The notes under the pieces are model-generated. The model saw only the letters and a list, made by a program, of their open reading frames with translations, did not search any database and was not told the DNA's origin. From Tenrec ecaudatus (taxonomy: Eukaryota > Chordata > Mammalia > Afrosoricida > Tenrecidae), in NCBI RefSeq assembly GCF_050624435.1, contig NC_134536.1, forward strand, positions 9,118,758 to 9,182,757: a DNA stretch of 64,000 bases, written 5' to 3'. Shown in pieces: positions 21,910 to 35,100 of this stretch (positions are counted from its first letter, which is position 1; each line of letters starts with the position of its first letter). The position numbers were made by a program, and so were the translations under genes.

Positions 21910-24900
21910 AGCAGCAGCTTCCCTGGAAGTCAGAGCCCCAGCCTCTAGGCTGATGCTGTCTCTCCACCACTAGGGCCAGCAGGAATCCCAACGACCTTGG
22001 TCTGAAGTTCAGCCCCAGGTGGCTTCAGGGAGCACCTGTGGGGCCTCCTCCTGGCTGCCTGCTGGGCGTGGTCTAGTCTGCCTCCACCCCCTGGCCAGTT
22101 CTAATTCCCTGGAGCGTTTCTGCCTCACACCCACATCGATGGCTGGCATTATCAAGCTTCCGCCCCTATTGCCCCATGGACACATTCCCATAGACTCCCC
22201 TGGCCACCCCGCCCATGCAGACCCCACTGACAGTTCTCTGCTGCCCCCTGCTGGTGTGGTTATTGTTGGAAGTTGCCACCAAGTCATACACAAATCCCCT
22301 GACAATCGATCCCAAGTATGTCAAACAGTGTCTTGCCATCCTTGCTGAACTTTCAGGACGCCTCTGGCCATACTTATTCCAAAACAGATCGGTTTGTCCT
22401 TTTAGCGATCCCGGATACTCTCAATATTCTTCCCAGCCCCACAATTCAAATGCACGGCTGCTTCTTGTGTCTTCCCTGGTCCGTATCCAACTTTCACACA
22501 CACACGAGACAACTGAAAATACCATGGCAAAGTCACATCGCCGCTCGTCAGGACTCCAAAGGGGTCTCGGGCAGCAGGCTGACCGATGCAGCATGTCTTT
22601 TGATCTCTGACTGCTGCTTCCCTGAGCACTGACGGCGATCGAGCAAGATAAAATCCTCGGCAGCTTGGCAGACGTCCGTCTTTCCTGTCTATCATGTTGT
22701 TGTCTGTTGGTCCAGTTGTGAGAGCTTGGGTCTGCTTTACACTGAGTTGTAATCCATACCGGAAGCCAAGATCCTTGATCTTTCTCACCAAGGGCTTCAA
22801 GTTCTCCTCACCTTCAGCCCCTGAAACAGGCCTGCCGCAGCTGCCTTCCAGTGGAGGCTGACTCAGGGCGACCCACGTGGAATTGACCAGACCCAGACAG
22901 TGGTCATTGCATCAGCTAGGACCATCAAGACTCCATTTGCATGAGGATGGAACTGAGGGATCCCAATGCGGGATTTTCAGAAGCTGATCATCAGGCCTTT
23001 CCTTAGAGGCACCTCTGCCCAGTGAACCTCTAGCCTCGCCTTCAGCAGCTGAGCATGCTAACCATTTGACCACCCAACTAACCAATCTCCCGGCCATCCA
23101 GTCCATTTGGACTCACGGCGACCTACGGGACAGGGGAGGACTGCCCCTGTGAGTTTCCCAGACTTCAACTCTTTATGGGAGTAGAAAGCCTAGTTTTCTC
23201 CCACCGAGAGGCTGGTGGGTTCAAACTGCTGAACTGCAGTTAGAAACCCACTCCGCCTAGTCCTTTGCAGTCTGTTCTTAGTCTGGAGGCTCTGCTGAGA
23301 CCTGTTCACTTTGAGTGCCCCTGCTGAGATCTGAAATACCGGTGCACCAGAGTTTCTTAGAGTATCGAAAAGCAAGCTTGTTACTTTGAGGATTAACTTG
23401 CTCCTGACCCAGCCACGGCATTTTCAATGGCCTTATGTGCATGTGACAGTTGGACATTGAATCAGAAAGCTCGAAGAAGAATCGACTCATTTGAACTGCA
23501 GTGCTGGAGGAGGATATTGAAAGTACTGTGGACGGCTAAAAGGACGAATTACACTGTACTGGGAGAAGTAGGGCCGGGGTGCTCCTTAGAGGCAAGGATG
23601 GTGAGACTGCCTCACACATATTGGACATCTTATCCGGGGGGTGGGGGTGAATCCCCAGAGAGGTACATCATGCTTGGTAAAGTGTCGGGGGGCAGCGAAA
23701 GAGAGGCAGGCCCTCGGTGAGCTGGATTGGCACCGTGACTGGCACAATGGGCTCAGGCATGGGAATGGTTGTGAAGATGGTACAGGCCCTGGCAGTGTTC
23801 CGTTCTGTTGTGCACAGGGGCGCTATGGTTTGACTCAGTGGCAGTGAGTGAGTCCCCAGGTACTCAGCACACCTGGCTCGGGAGTCATTGACCTTTGTGG
23901 TAGTTTCGGTCCAGCTGGGCCTGGTCGTTAGGACTCAGAGAGGGGTCTCTGTTGACTGGGCTAGGTAGCTTGATTACAGTTAAGTGTGAGTCGGAATTGA
24001 CTCCAGAGTGCAGGGAGAGGGAGCAGTTATGTCCAGGAGAGATGCCTGTGGCAGGAGTATAGATGTCTTGTCATGAGCGTGTGTTCTCCTGGGAGCTGTT
24101 GGGTGCTGACTCAGGCCTTCTTGTCCCAGTCATCTGGGATACTGGTTCTGACTCCGCTCCGAAATCTGTTTCCCAAAGAGGGCAACACTGCTTCTAGGGG
24201 GCAATGGGCCAATCCGGCAGCTTCTTGAGCTAGAGTTCTTCCTTGTCCCTAGATGAGCGTCCCCGGATGTATTTCTCCAGACAACCCAGCCTGACACAGG
24301 GCCACGGGGACACGAAAGGCCGTGGCAGCCATGCCGTCTCTGTCTCGGCCAGTCACGGGACAGCTTGAGTCAGCGTCGCCTCCATGAGACGGGTTTGGTT
24401 TTTGCTTTTGTTTAAAAGCTAAAGTTCAGCCTTCCCGAACGATTTCACTTCCTCCGTGGTTCACCGTAGAGTGAAGGCCAGGAGGAGAATGTATCTTGTT
24501 TTACCTTGACATTACCCTGAACTACGCTTAAACTTGAAAGAGCATCATTGTGAAAAGCACCGCTATTGTCATCTCTCCTCTTCGAAGCTTGAATATCAAG
24601 CAGTAAAATGTCAAGGTTGGGGGAGGGGGGGAAATCACCTTCTTCCTCAAGGAAAATATGTGCCCTGAGAGCACCAGGAGCCAGAAGAGGGCGCTGTTTC
24701 CACATGCTTCGTGGAGCCTCAGTGGCTCAGTGGTTACATGTTGGGCTGCTAACAGCAAGGTCAGCAGTTCTAACCCACCAGCCACAGGAGAAAGGCCAGA
24801 CTTTCTGCTTCTGTACAGAGTTGCTGCCTCAGAGACTCACAGGGGCGGTTCTGCCTTTTCTATAGGGTGGCAGTGAGGTTGGGGCAGGGGGAGTTGGCTC

Positions 24901-27900
24901 ATGGCGCCTTGGCCTAGCGGACTGTGTGCGGGGCGAGAGCCACAACATCTTGAGCCCACCAGCAGCTCTGAGGCAGAAAGAGGAATCCGACTGCTCCTTT
25001 AAAGATTTAAAGTCTTGGAAACCCAATGAATCCGAATCAACTTCATGGTGGTCAGTCTGGTTTTTAGACTTGGCAAGGATTGCCACGCACCGTGGCCCGA
25101 GTGTACTTCAAAGCAAAACAAGAAATTCACTGCCATTGATTCTGGCTCATAGTGACCCTACATGTCTCTGGAAGGGCTGAGAGGGGACACGGGGTCACTC
25201 AGGGGCAGCTGAGGTCAGGAAGCCCAGAGGAACAGTACATGATGGGCAGGAGCAGACCCCTTCTCCCTCGCCCCGTCTCCCTGTTGCTCTCTCACTATAC
25301 AGCACCCTCTCTGCAGGTCCCTGTGTGGTGTGCATGCTTAAGCGCTGGACTACTGACTGAAAGGTTGGTGGTTCAGACCCAGGACCTGGAAGTTAGGTTT
25401 GGCGCTGTGCGGGGGCCGCTGTGGTCAGAGCCGACGCGATGGCACCGAACAGCAACGACAGAGAGTGAGCGAATGCACTGTGGGGCATGTACCCGCATCA
25501 CCTTCTGTCCATCGTTTGTCCTGGGAGACGCTTTAATGGCCTAGGAAAGCAGGTATGCTAACTTGGGTTTTAAGAGCCGGATTAACACTGTGCGTGAGAT
25601 CTGATGGCAAATACGATTTAGAAACGGATGGGTCTGCACACATATGCCCATGCTCAGCTGGAAGGAGCCCAGGAAGGGTGCGTGTTAAAATAAGCAACAT
25701 GTTTCCTAGCGATGGGCCGTGCACATCTGCACTGCAGGGTATTCGGGAGGTGATGTCAACAGTGGTTGGGGCTACTGGCGTGGTTTCTACTTTATTCCAC
25801 CGACCAGTCTGCAAGGAAGACACCTAACTTCCTATAATCAGAAACCGTGGCGCCTTCTTTTTCAAAGAAAAGCAAGCCCATGTCTTCGCAGGATGGAGGA
25901 TGGACTCTCGGGCGTGGAGAATGAGGTGGCGGTTACCAGGGTGCCGCCGCTGCAGAGGCAGGTGGGAGGGAGGGGTGTGGGGTGATCTTAGAGGCTCAGG
26001 GGCAGATCCTCAGGATTTGCATGCAGGGTGGGGACGAGGAAGAGGAAAGAGTCAAGTATGAGTCAAGGTTGCCTCCAGGATGGCTACCAATGGTACCTGC
26101 TGCACCGTATCCACATCAAGACCGAGGCGGACTTCGGAAGCCGCGCCACCAAGGATCGTGCGGGCCCTGTCTTCCTCTCTGTTGGCTCCCTTGGGAGTTA
26201 GCCGCCATGTTGTGAGGATGCTCAAGGAGACCTCTGGAAGGTTCCACGTGGCAAAGACCGGAGGCCTCCTGCCAACGACCAGCAAGAACGTGCTAGGTGT
26301 CAGAGGGCCCCCTAGAAAACAGATCCTCCCGTCCCGTAAGACCAGTGGAAGATAAAAACCCAAACCCAACCGACTGCCACTCAATCCATTGTGGTGCATA
26401 GCAATCCTACAGGACCGAGCAGAGCTGCCCCAGCGGGTTTCCAAGGTTGTGATCTTTAGGAAGCAGATGTGGCGGCGGGGTGGGGGCGGGGTGGAGGGGG
26501 CGTTCTGGCCCTGACCTTTCAGTCCGTTAGCAGCTGAGCTTTGAATCCACGAAGGGTCAGGGTGTGGTTAGTGTGTACAAAAAGGGTACAAATTCCAGCT
26601 GATATATATATACACATATATATACATATATATTATACTAAATATCATTTAAATGGGTTGTGAGGAGTTTTGTTTGTTTTGGGGGAATATTTCTGTTTTA
26701 TTTATTTGGTTTTTTAAATTTAAGTCATTTTATTGGGGGCTGTTACCTTTTCATAGTTTAGAGCACCACCTAGCTTTTCCAGCTTCCCCCGGGCTCCAAG
26801 CCATCGGAGCCTTGTCTGCATCATTACAAACAGCACTCCAAACCTTAGACAATCTGCAAAATGTCCACTTCTCTGGAACACATCAAAGAAACCAGGGTGC
26901 ACTGGTCTGACGGCAGTTCCGCTCTGTCCCCTGGGTTGCTGAGTGTCAGACTCACTGAGATGGGATGGCACCCAGTGACAACAGCCAACTCGCTACTAAC
27001 TTGCTCTCATTGACATCACTGTGTGGTTTTCGCCACAGGGAACGGAAGCTCACAAATGAAACCCGGCTCCTCGGATGCCCTCGGAGATGAGCCTCCTGCC
27101 CTGTCCTGGACCTCTCCCCCTGGGACTACTTTGCTCATGGCATTTCTTGCCAGTTCCGCACCTGGTGAACCAGCTCACCTGCCCACCGGGAGGCGTTTCA
27201 GGATTGGGGAGGGGGGGCGGTGTAGTCTTTTTTTGTTGCTATGGTCTTTTGAGGATGCTTTATTTTGTTTTCTTTGTTTTTCAGGGAGGGGGTTGATTTT
27301 GGTTTTTATACCTTGAGAATAACAACACGAAGCACAAACATGAGCTGGGCCCCCTCCATAGACTATGGGTGGGCATTGTGTGTGTGTGTTATATTCCACA
27401 CGCAAAAATGAAAACAATAAATAGAACTAACTAAAAAAAACATAAAATGATATATAACCTTTTGTTTTTAAACACACACAGGCCGGGGGGAAAAAGAAAA
27501 GAATGATGCTTGCTTAGTCGGGTTTTCCTGACTCTAAAACCTTCTAGAAAGTCCCCGATAAGAATATGATTATGCTCTGTCTGCTTTCCATTACACTAGG
27601 AAGTTACTGGACAGGAAGAATGATTGATGCTTAGTCTGATGTCGATTATTCTAGAACTTTCTCTTGGTCCGCTATTGGACAGGATGACTAGTTTATGCTT
27701 GAAATCACCAGCACTCCAAGGGAGAGAGACTCTATTCCACACAGTCTCAGAAACCACGGGGCAGTTCTACCCTGTCCTGTGGGGGCGCTGTGGGTCGGCC
27801 TTGACTCGGTGGCAGTGGGTTTGGCTTTGGTTGAGAGAACCTTCTTTTAGAACGTTGTTGGGTAAGAAGAGACCCCAGGAGGTGAGTTTCGCCTCTTTCC

Positions 27901-29074
27901 TACCTCGGTTTTGTTTGAACTGAGTCCCCAGGATAAATGACTCTCTCCTGTTTGCTTAGAAGAGGAAGTGGTGCTGAAAAGACGGCACGATGCTAAAACA
28001 CACTCTGGCACACACACACATTACACATGGGCACGTGTGCATGTACACACATGTGCACACACACGCACACTTGCGTATACACATATGCACAGGGCCGGGT
28101 CTGAGAATCAGTTTATCAAGCTGAACCATTTGCGACTCAAACTCCCAGCGAAGGGCGAGCAAACCCAGGGAGAGAGGCCCTTGCTGAGAGTCATGTTGTT
28201 GAGCTCAGAACTGAGATGAGGTGGCCGGGATCCATGGACTGCAGGAAGAACCCTCTCCCCACTTTACTAAAATCTTTATAGAAAAAATTTTAGAATAGCA
28301 ATAAAACTTCCAATGCTGATAGTTCCTGAGTTACAAATAATTCATGCAGTGGGCTCTTAATGGAAAGTTTGGAGGGTCGAGTGTGCCCAGGGGCCCCTCG
28401 GAAGGAAGTCGTGGCCACCGGAAAGCCCAGAGAGCACTGTTCCTCTCTGGCTCACGTGGGGCCACCGCAAGTTGGAGCTGCTTGGAAGGCAACTGACCGA
28501 TGGACACTCAGTAAGGGAATCCTTCCGCCCATCAACATGCTCTGCGGAGGCTGACTTGGCTGACTGCCCTGCTCACAGCCTGCTGTCAGGTCATGTGAAG
28601 AAGCAGGAAACTGTGGGGTGAGAGACTTGAGCTATTTCCTCAGGTAGAGGAGGGGGTGGGGCCGAAGCAGGGCCAACAGAGGTAAGACAATGCAGGAGTA
28701 GGGTGGACTAGAAGACCAGGCCCACCGACTGAGCGCTGCAAATTCACAAATCTGAAGTCCAGACGCTGGACGACTAGGAGCGCAGCGTTTCACTGCGGTT
28801 AGACGTCAACAGCGCTTCAGCAGCAGCCAAGGAGGAGATGATCTCGCTTTCCTAAATCAGCCCAGATGTAGACATGCCAAAGGCCATGAATAGCTGCAGG
28901 GGGACAGAGGAGGCAGGGAAGCCACTGGGCAGGGGCAGTGAGGTGAAGCGAATGGCGGTGGGGTCCATTTGGGAGGAGATGTTGGGGGTGGCTGCCCCAC
29001 TTGCAAAACGTCATCCGCGCCACTGAACTGCACAGGAAAGAACGCTTGGGGTTGTAGATTTCCATATGCATGCG

Positions 29075-29109
<35 letters not shown>

Positions 29110-32100
29110 ATACACGACACATGTAGGAAACAAGAACACTTACCTTCCATTGGAAATTTCTTAGCTCGTTCCTCAAAGAACCACTGTCCACTCTTGATTT
29201 TCACATTTCTGAAAAGCAAGCAGACGAGCGGACGTGAACGGCAGTGCTGTGCGCTGCGGGATAACTGACCTCTGCAGGGAGCTCCGAGTCCAGTGTGTGG
29301 CCAGCCTCAGCCTTGGGGCAGGTGGGTTGCCCACTGCAGTTCAGCGAGCAGCGCAGCTCGGAGTTGGGGTGAGGTTGGCGGTTCAGAACCACCACCTGCT
29401 TGGAGGGAGGAGAATGAGGGCTTGTGCTCTAAGAACGATGTAAGCTTTGGAGTCTCTGCGGAGCAGCTCTACTCTGCCCTGTACATCAGATTTGCCTCAA
29501 CGGCAGCGGGCTGGGAGCCCAGGCGCCACGTAATAAACTCCTGGAAGAAGCTCCACTGCCCACTTGCAAATGCTGTCATTTCCCCGGCAGAAGAGAAATC
29601 GCTGTTGGGAAGGGCTTTGTAAATGCGAATGCACACGCGTTCGGTAGCCCTCACAGAACGTTCTCGTGGGTCTCATTAGGAACGCCATGCACGAGGCCAA
29701 TACCCTCGTGGGGTGCCATTTTTATCTCTCCTACACATGACTGGCATCTGGAGGTGGTTACGCTGTTCCTCCCAAGCCGTAAGGTCCAAGGAGAGTCAGC
29801 CTGGTGGCCAGGAGTGCCCTGAAGACAAGACCCGGAGAACCAGGATCCTCGGAAGGTGTGCTCCCCAGCCTGCTCCCCTGCCCTGGTCCAGGAGGCAGAG
29901 CAGTGGAAGGACAACAAGCGGAGCGCTGCCTCACTCCTCCGTGCTCGCCTGCCCGGCCGTGTGGTGCCGCAGCTCTTCGCCGAGTCCTTCGCCCTGGACA
30001 CAATCTCACTTCAAACAGTCTTCCGTCTACAACGCTTCCATGCCACACAGGGCAACGGTGGGGTCGGCTCCCTGATCGGATCGCAACGTTCTTCTCGGAA
30101 AGAGGGCCCCGATCGTTGTGATTAAGCCCCGGGTGACGGGAAGATGGGTCAGAAGACGCGACGAAGATAGAGAGAAGATCATATCAGGCTGCTAGCAATG
30201 GTTTTTGCAAACCATGAACCCCTCCTCTTTCACTGCACCTCAGAAAGTTGGCAGGAAATCCCCCTGCCAACCACCACCACCACCTTCAGAATGCTGCCAT
30301 CTGAGTAGGATGGACATGCTTGGCGGCTGTCTGGTGGCCACCCAGTAATGGTATCCCTAGCTGATGTATGTAAATGGTTCAAGCACTTGACAGCTAACCT
30401 CAAGGTTGGAGGTTCGAGGCTACCTACGGGTGCCTGGTGATCTGCCTCTAGCAAACACGCCCGAGGCCCTGTGGAGCTGTTCGATTCTGCTCACATGGGC
30501 ACGGACACCAGAGTTGGGTGTCGACTGGACAGGCAGTGGTTTGGGGAGCCGATGAATGCTCCCACCCCGAGATTAAAGGTTGGCCGGGCAGCAGCAGCAG
30601 CAGACACTGCCCTCCGCGTAGCACAGGACCGTGGTGACTAAATGGACTGGCTGAGACAGCAGGGTGGCTGGTGGCCAATGGAAGACCACCTGCCCATCTG
30701 AAGGCATGAAACAGATCAACGTCTGATACAGTGTCGGTGAGCTGGGCGGGCCCCCAGCTGTTGTGACAGAGGATGGCCACAAAATGAGGGAAAGTCCTCT
30801 GCCGTTGGGCAACACTGTCTCATTGTGAGGCGATGAGAATGAGGGTGGAGGGTGGATTGTCTCAGGTGCCTCTGGATGGGCTTGAAGCCACCCTTTCACT
30901 TTGCGGCGGAGACGTCCGCTGTTTGCGCTCCCTGCCCCCCGAGACTCTAAGGAAAGCTTGCTGTGTTGTTGCTGTGCCGTGCCACCGAGTCAGTTCTAAC
31001 TCACAGCGCCCCTGTAGCACAGCACTAGACACCACCTGGTCCCGCGGCATCCGCACAATTGTTATCAGGTCGGAGCCCACCATGACAGCCAGTGTCCGTC
31101 CATCTTGTCTGGCTGTGGCTACCCACAAGGTTTTCAGTGGCCAGTGCCTCAGAAGTGGACGGCCCAGTCCTTCTTCGTAGTCTGTTCTTAGTCTGGAGGC
31201 TCTGCTGAAACCTGTTCACTTTGGGCGGACCCTGCTGGTGTTTGAAATGCTGGGGGCATAGCTCCCTGCGCCCCAGTGGCACTGACAGACGAGGGGTGGA
31301 AGGCAGGCTTAGGAAATGGAGAATGGGGATGCAGAGCCATGCTGGGTTCTGCAGGCTGAAGAGTCAGGTCAGCGCCTGGCCCAGCGGAGGCCCTTTTGGG
31401 CAACGTTAGAGATGAAGGCATGGAATGTGCACGGAGACCAGAAAAGCCGTGGTAGAGGGAGAACGGTCATTTGTGCATTCAGCATATTCCCGAGAGAACC
31501 GGACCAGAACCAGCACACACTTCAGCCAGCACAGCAGAAGGGCTCTGGGGCATTCCAAGGCTGTCCATGTGGACTGGACAGGAGCAGGCAGCCTCGTCTG
31601 TCTCCTAAGCAGCAGCTGGGGGTTTGAAGCACCAACCTTGAGGCCAGTAGCCCAGTGCTTCACCTGCTGTGTCACCCAGGTCCTTTTCAGAAGCCCAGGT
31701 GCATGTGCAGAGAAGGGTCAGACCTGGTTGAGGAAAATTCCACTGAGTTTCAAAGGCAAACAAAGCCTCACTGTGAAACCAACATGGAGAGACTCCGAGG
31801 CAGACACACACCAGAGGAGGGACAAAGAACGGATGCCCCCCAGAACCACCTCACTCATCCTCTCCCCAACCACATCTGACAAACCCCGATATGGCTGCGA
31901 CTGAGAGAGTCAGCATCGTGCAGTGGAAGAGACGGGAGAGCCGCTGAGAGAACCCAGCATGCACTGCAGATGCCACCAGCATCCGTCTGTCTGTCTTTAA
32001 GGCAATGCAGTCGGACCAAGTGTAAAGGGCTGGACTTCGAGAACTGCTGACCACCCAGGCGGAGTCTGCTGCTTGGCAGGGGACGAAAGAAATTGCTTGC

Positions 32101-35100
32101 TGGTCAGCCACCGACAGAGTGGTGCCAACTCATAGTGACCCCACAGGGCAGGGGAGAACTGTCTGTGGGCTCCTAAGCCGGTCACTCTCTACGGGAGTGG
32201 AAAGCCCTGTTCTTCTCCCAAGTAGCGGCTGGTGGATCCGAACTGCTGACCCTGTCGTTAGCAGCCCAGCATGCAGCCACTATGCCACCAGGGCTCCTGG
32301 GTGGGAGGACAGTGAACACATAGAGTCAAAGCAAAGCTGGTCCCAGGGTCCGGCAGGCGAGAAATGCAGTCTAGTCAGAGTGCCGTTGTCGTCGTCGCTG
32401 TTGTTCAAATGATTTTCATCATCGGGATGCACAATTTTAATATGCACCCCAATGATAAAAATAAAATTTTGAAACCTGGGGGCAGGGGAATAAAACCCCC
32501 ACCTGCTTCCAGCACACGAAAATCATGATCAATAAAGTTAATTGCACAACTCACCTGGATGTCTCTGTAATATTAAAGCCAACCGGTACTGACTCAGCAG
32601 ATGGAAAGGTTGGCCCCAGAAGCCCTTTCCTACCCAGTGACGTCATTGGAAGTGGCTTAGAACTGTGTCACCCAGGTGCTTATCTGGGGAGCGGGTGGTG
32701 AAGACTTCTTGAAGTCGTACTGGAGTTGATTTCAAAATGAATCCACAGAATGAACTGAGAAACCGTGGCCACCGAGATTGGCAGTCAATGCTGGAATGGT
32801 TTAAAGCACAGCACCCATAGGGGAAAGGTGAGGTGTTCTACTCCTGTAAAGAGTGACAGGCTCAGAAACCACAGGGGCAGTTCCCGCCGGTCCCATAGGG
32901 TCGCTGTGAGTCAGCATTGACTCAGTGGCAGGGAGTTTGGGGGTTATTTTTGCTCAGTGTCATTATGAAACAGCACCCAAATGCTAACGCACAGCCATTG
33001 AGTCACTGCTGACGCACAGTTACCCCAATAGAGCAAGGTATTGGGTTTCTGGGACTGAAACTCTTTACAGGAGTAAAACGCCTCCTCTTTCTCCCTCTGA
33101 GCAGCTGGTGGTTTTGAACTTCCGACCTTGCGATTAGCAGCTCAACTGGAAATCACTACACCACCAGGGCTTAGCACAGGTGAGGAAAACAATGGCTGAA
33201 GGCGAGGCTGGGTGATGTCAAAAGGACTCATCAATGTTTCCAAAGGATTGACCAGATGAATAAAATCCGTTGGTCACATGTCCGGCTGCTGGTGTTTGGT
33301 CATGGTCTTCAGAAGCTCCCTGTGAGGGTGAGTTTCTTATCCTGCTCTGGCATAGACCCCACTCAAGGATGCCTTCTCTTAGAGCTGAGGAGGCTGGGAG
33401 TCTGAACTCAGGACACCGGCAAGGCTTTCTCCCCCCGCGGCTCTTCCGGCCACAGAGTTGATTCCAGTTCACAGTGACCCTTTAAAGGACTGGGTTGAAC
33501 TGCCCCTGTGAGTTTCAAGACTAACTCTTTATGGGAGGCAGCAGTCTCATCCTTGTCCTGCAGATCGTTTCAAACTGCTGAACCTGAAGTTGGCAGCCCA
33601 GTGCATAACCACTATGCCACCAGGACTCTCAAGGTGGTTCAGGCTCACAGCAGCCCTATGTACAACAGAACTGAACCCTGCCCAGGCCTTTGCTGGGGTC
33701 CTTACATCACTTCATGTCAACTTGATACATAAGTGTAGGGGTGGAGTCCAGCCTGTCAACCAGGTCACAGCCTGATGAGGCCTCCTTGTGGGTGTGGCCT
33801 TCTCATGAGGATTCTGGGAACATCCTCTCTTTTCCCCTGGAGGCGGGCCACATACACACACACTCTCTCTCTGCTTCACCTTCCTGTTGACAGGCCACAT
33901 GGAGCCACACAGACTTGCGAGAGCCCTGTGATACTTCCATTGCCATGGATCTACAAGAGTTTTTAACCCACCAGTCTGTGATCTTCCTGCATTCTGCATC
34001 ATTGCATGTGGCTGAAGAGAGATTGATGAACTAGTATAGGAATTATGGACTTATGGACTTGATTTGGACTGGACTGAGATGTTTTCCTAATATAAGATTT
34101 CTTCCCAATATAAATCTCTCTCCCCTACAAACATGGATGAGTGTCCTGAATGTCTTTCTCTAGTCAACCCGGCCTAAAACATTCACCATTCTCACAGTTG
34201 TCCACTGTTGCAGCCACAGTGTCTATCCATCTCATTGAGGGCCTTCCTTTGTCCCTGCCCCTCTACTTTACTGAGCATGATGTTCTCTTCCAAGGACTGG
34301 TTTCTCCTGAAAACATGTCATAAGTATATAAGGTAAATTCTTGCCATCTCTGGCAACAGTCTGGCAGTACTTCCAAAAGAGAGTTGTTTGTCCTTTTGGC
34401 GATTCATGATACTTTCAATATGCTTTGGGCTTCCTTATTCAATGTCCAACTTTCACATGCAAATGAGGCCACTGGAAATACCATGTCTTGGGTCAGATGC
34501 ACCTTAGACCTCAAAATAACATCCTGGCTTTTCAATACACTGAAAAATACTGTGCAGCAGATTTACCCAATGTAACATGTCTTTTGAGCTCTTGACGGCT
34601 GCTTCCATGTGCACTGATTGTGGATCCAAGCAAGACAAAATCCACAACAACTTCAACCATTTCTCCATGTATCATGATGTTACTTATTGGTCCAGTTCTG
34701 AGGATTTGGGTCTTTTTTACATTGAGTTGTAATCCACACTGAAGGCTGCAATCCTCGATCTTCATCAGCAAGTGCTTCAAGTCCTCCTCACTTTTGGCAA
34801 GTGCGGCTGTGTCATCTGCACAGCTCAGGTTGTTGGTGAGCCTTCCTCCAAGCCTGATGCTGCATTTCCCCTTCATAGAATCCAGCTTCCCTGACTACTG
34901 GTATCAGAGAGGGTGAGTTATATTATGTAGGAGAGGGATATCAGACCACAGGTGGAGGATGATTACGTAACACGGACAATCACGGCCTAGCCAAGTTGAC
35001 ACCCATTTAGGGAGACACGAGTCAATCCATCACAGCACTCAGTAACTGTGTTCTTTTCAAAACCTGCTTGTCCGTGCCTTCTTAAGAGTCCCCACTTTAT

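Noticed and set aside
26602..26634. TATA-box-like sequence
   Set aside because: It is an AT dinucleotide tract within a SYTL3 intron, with no transcript start evidence.
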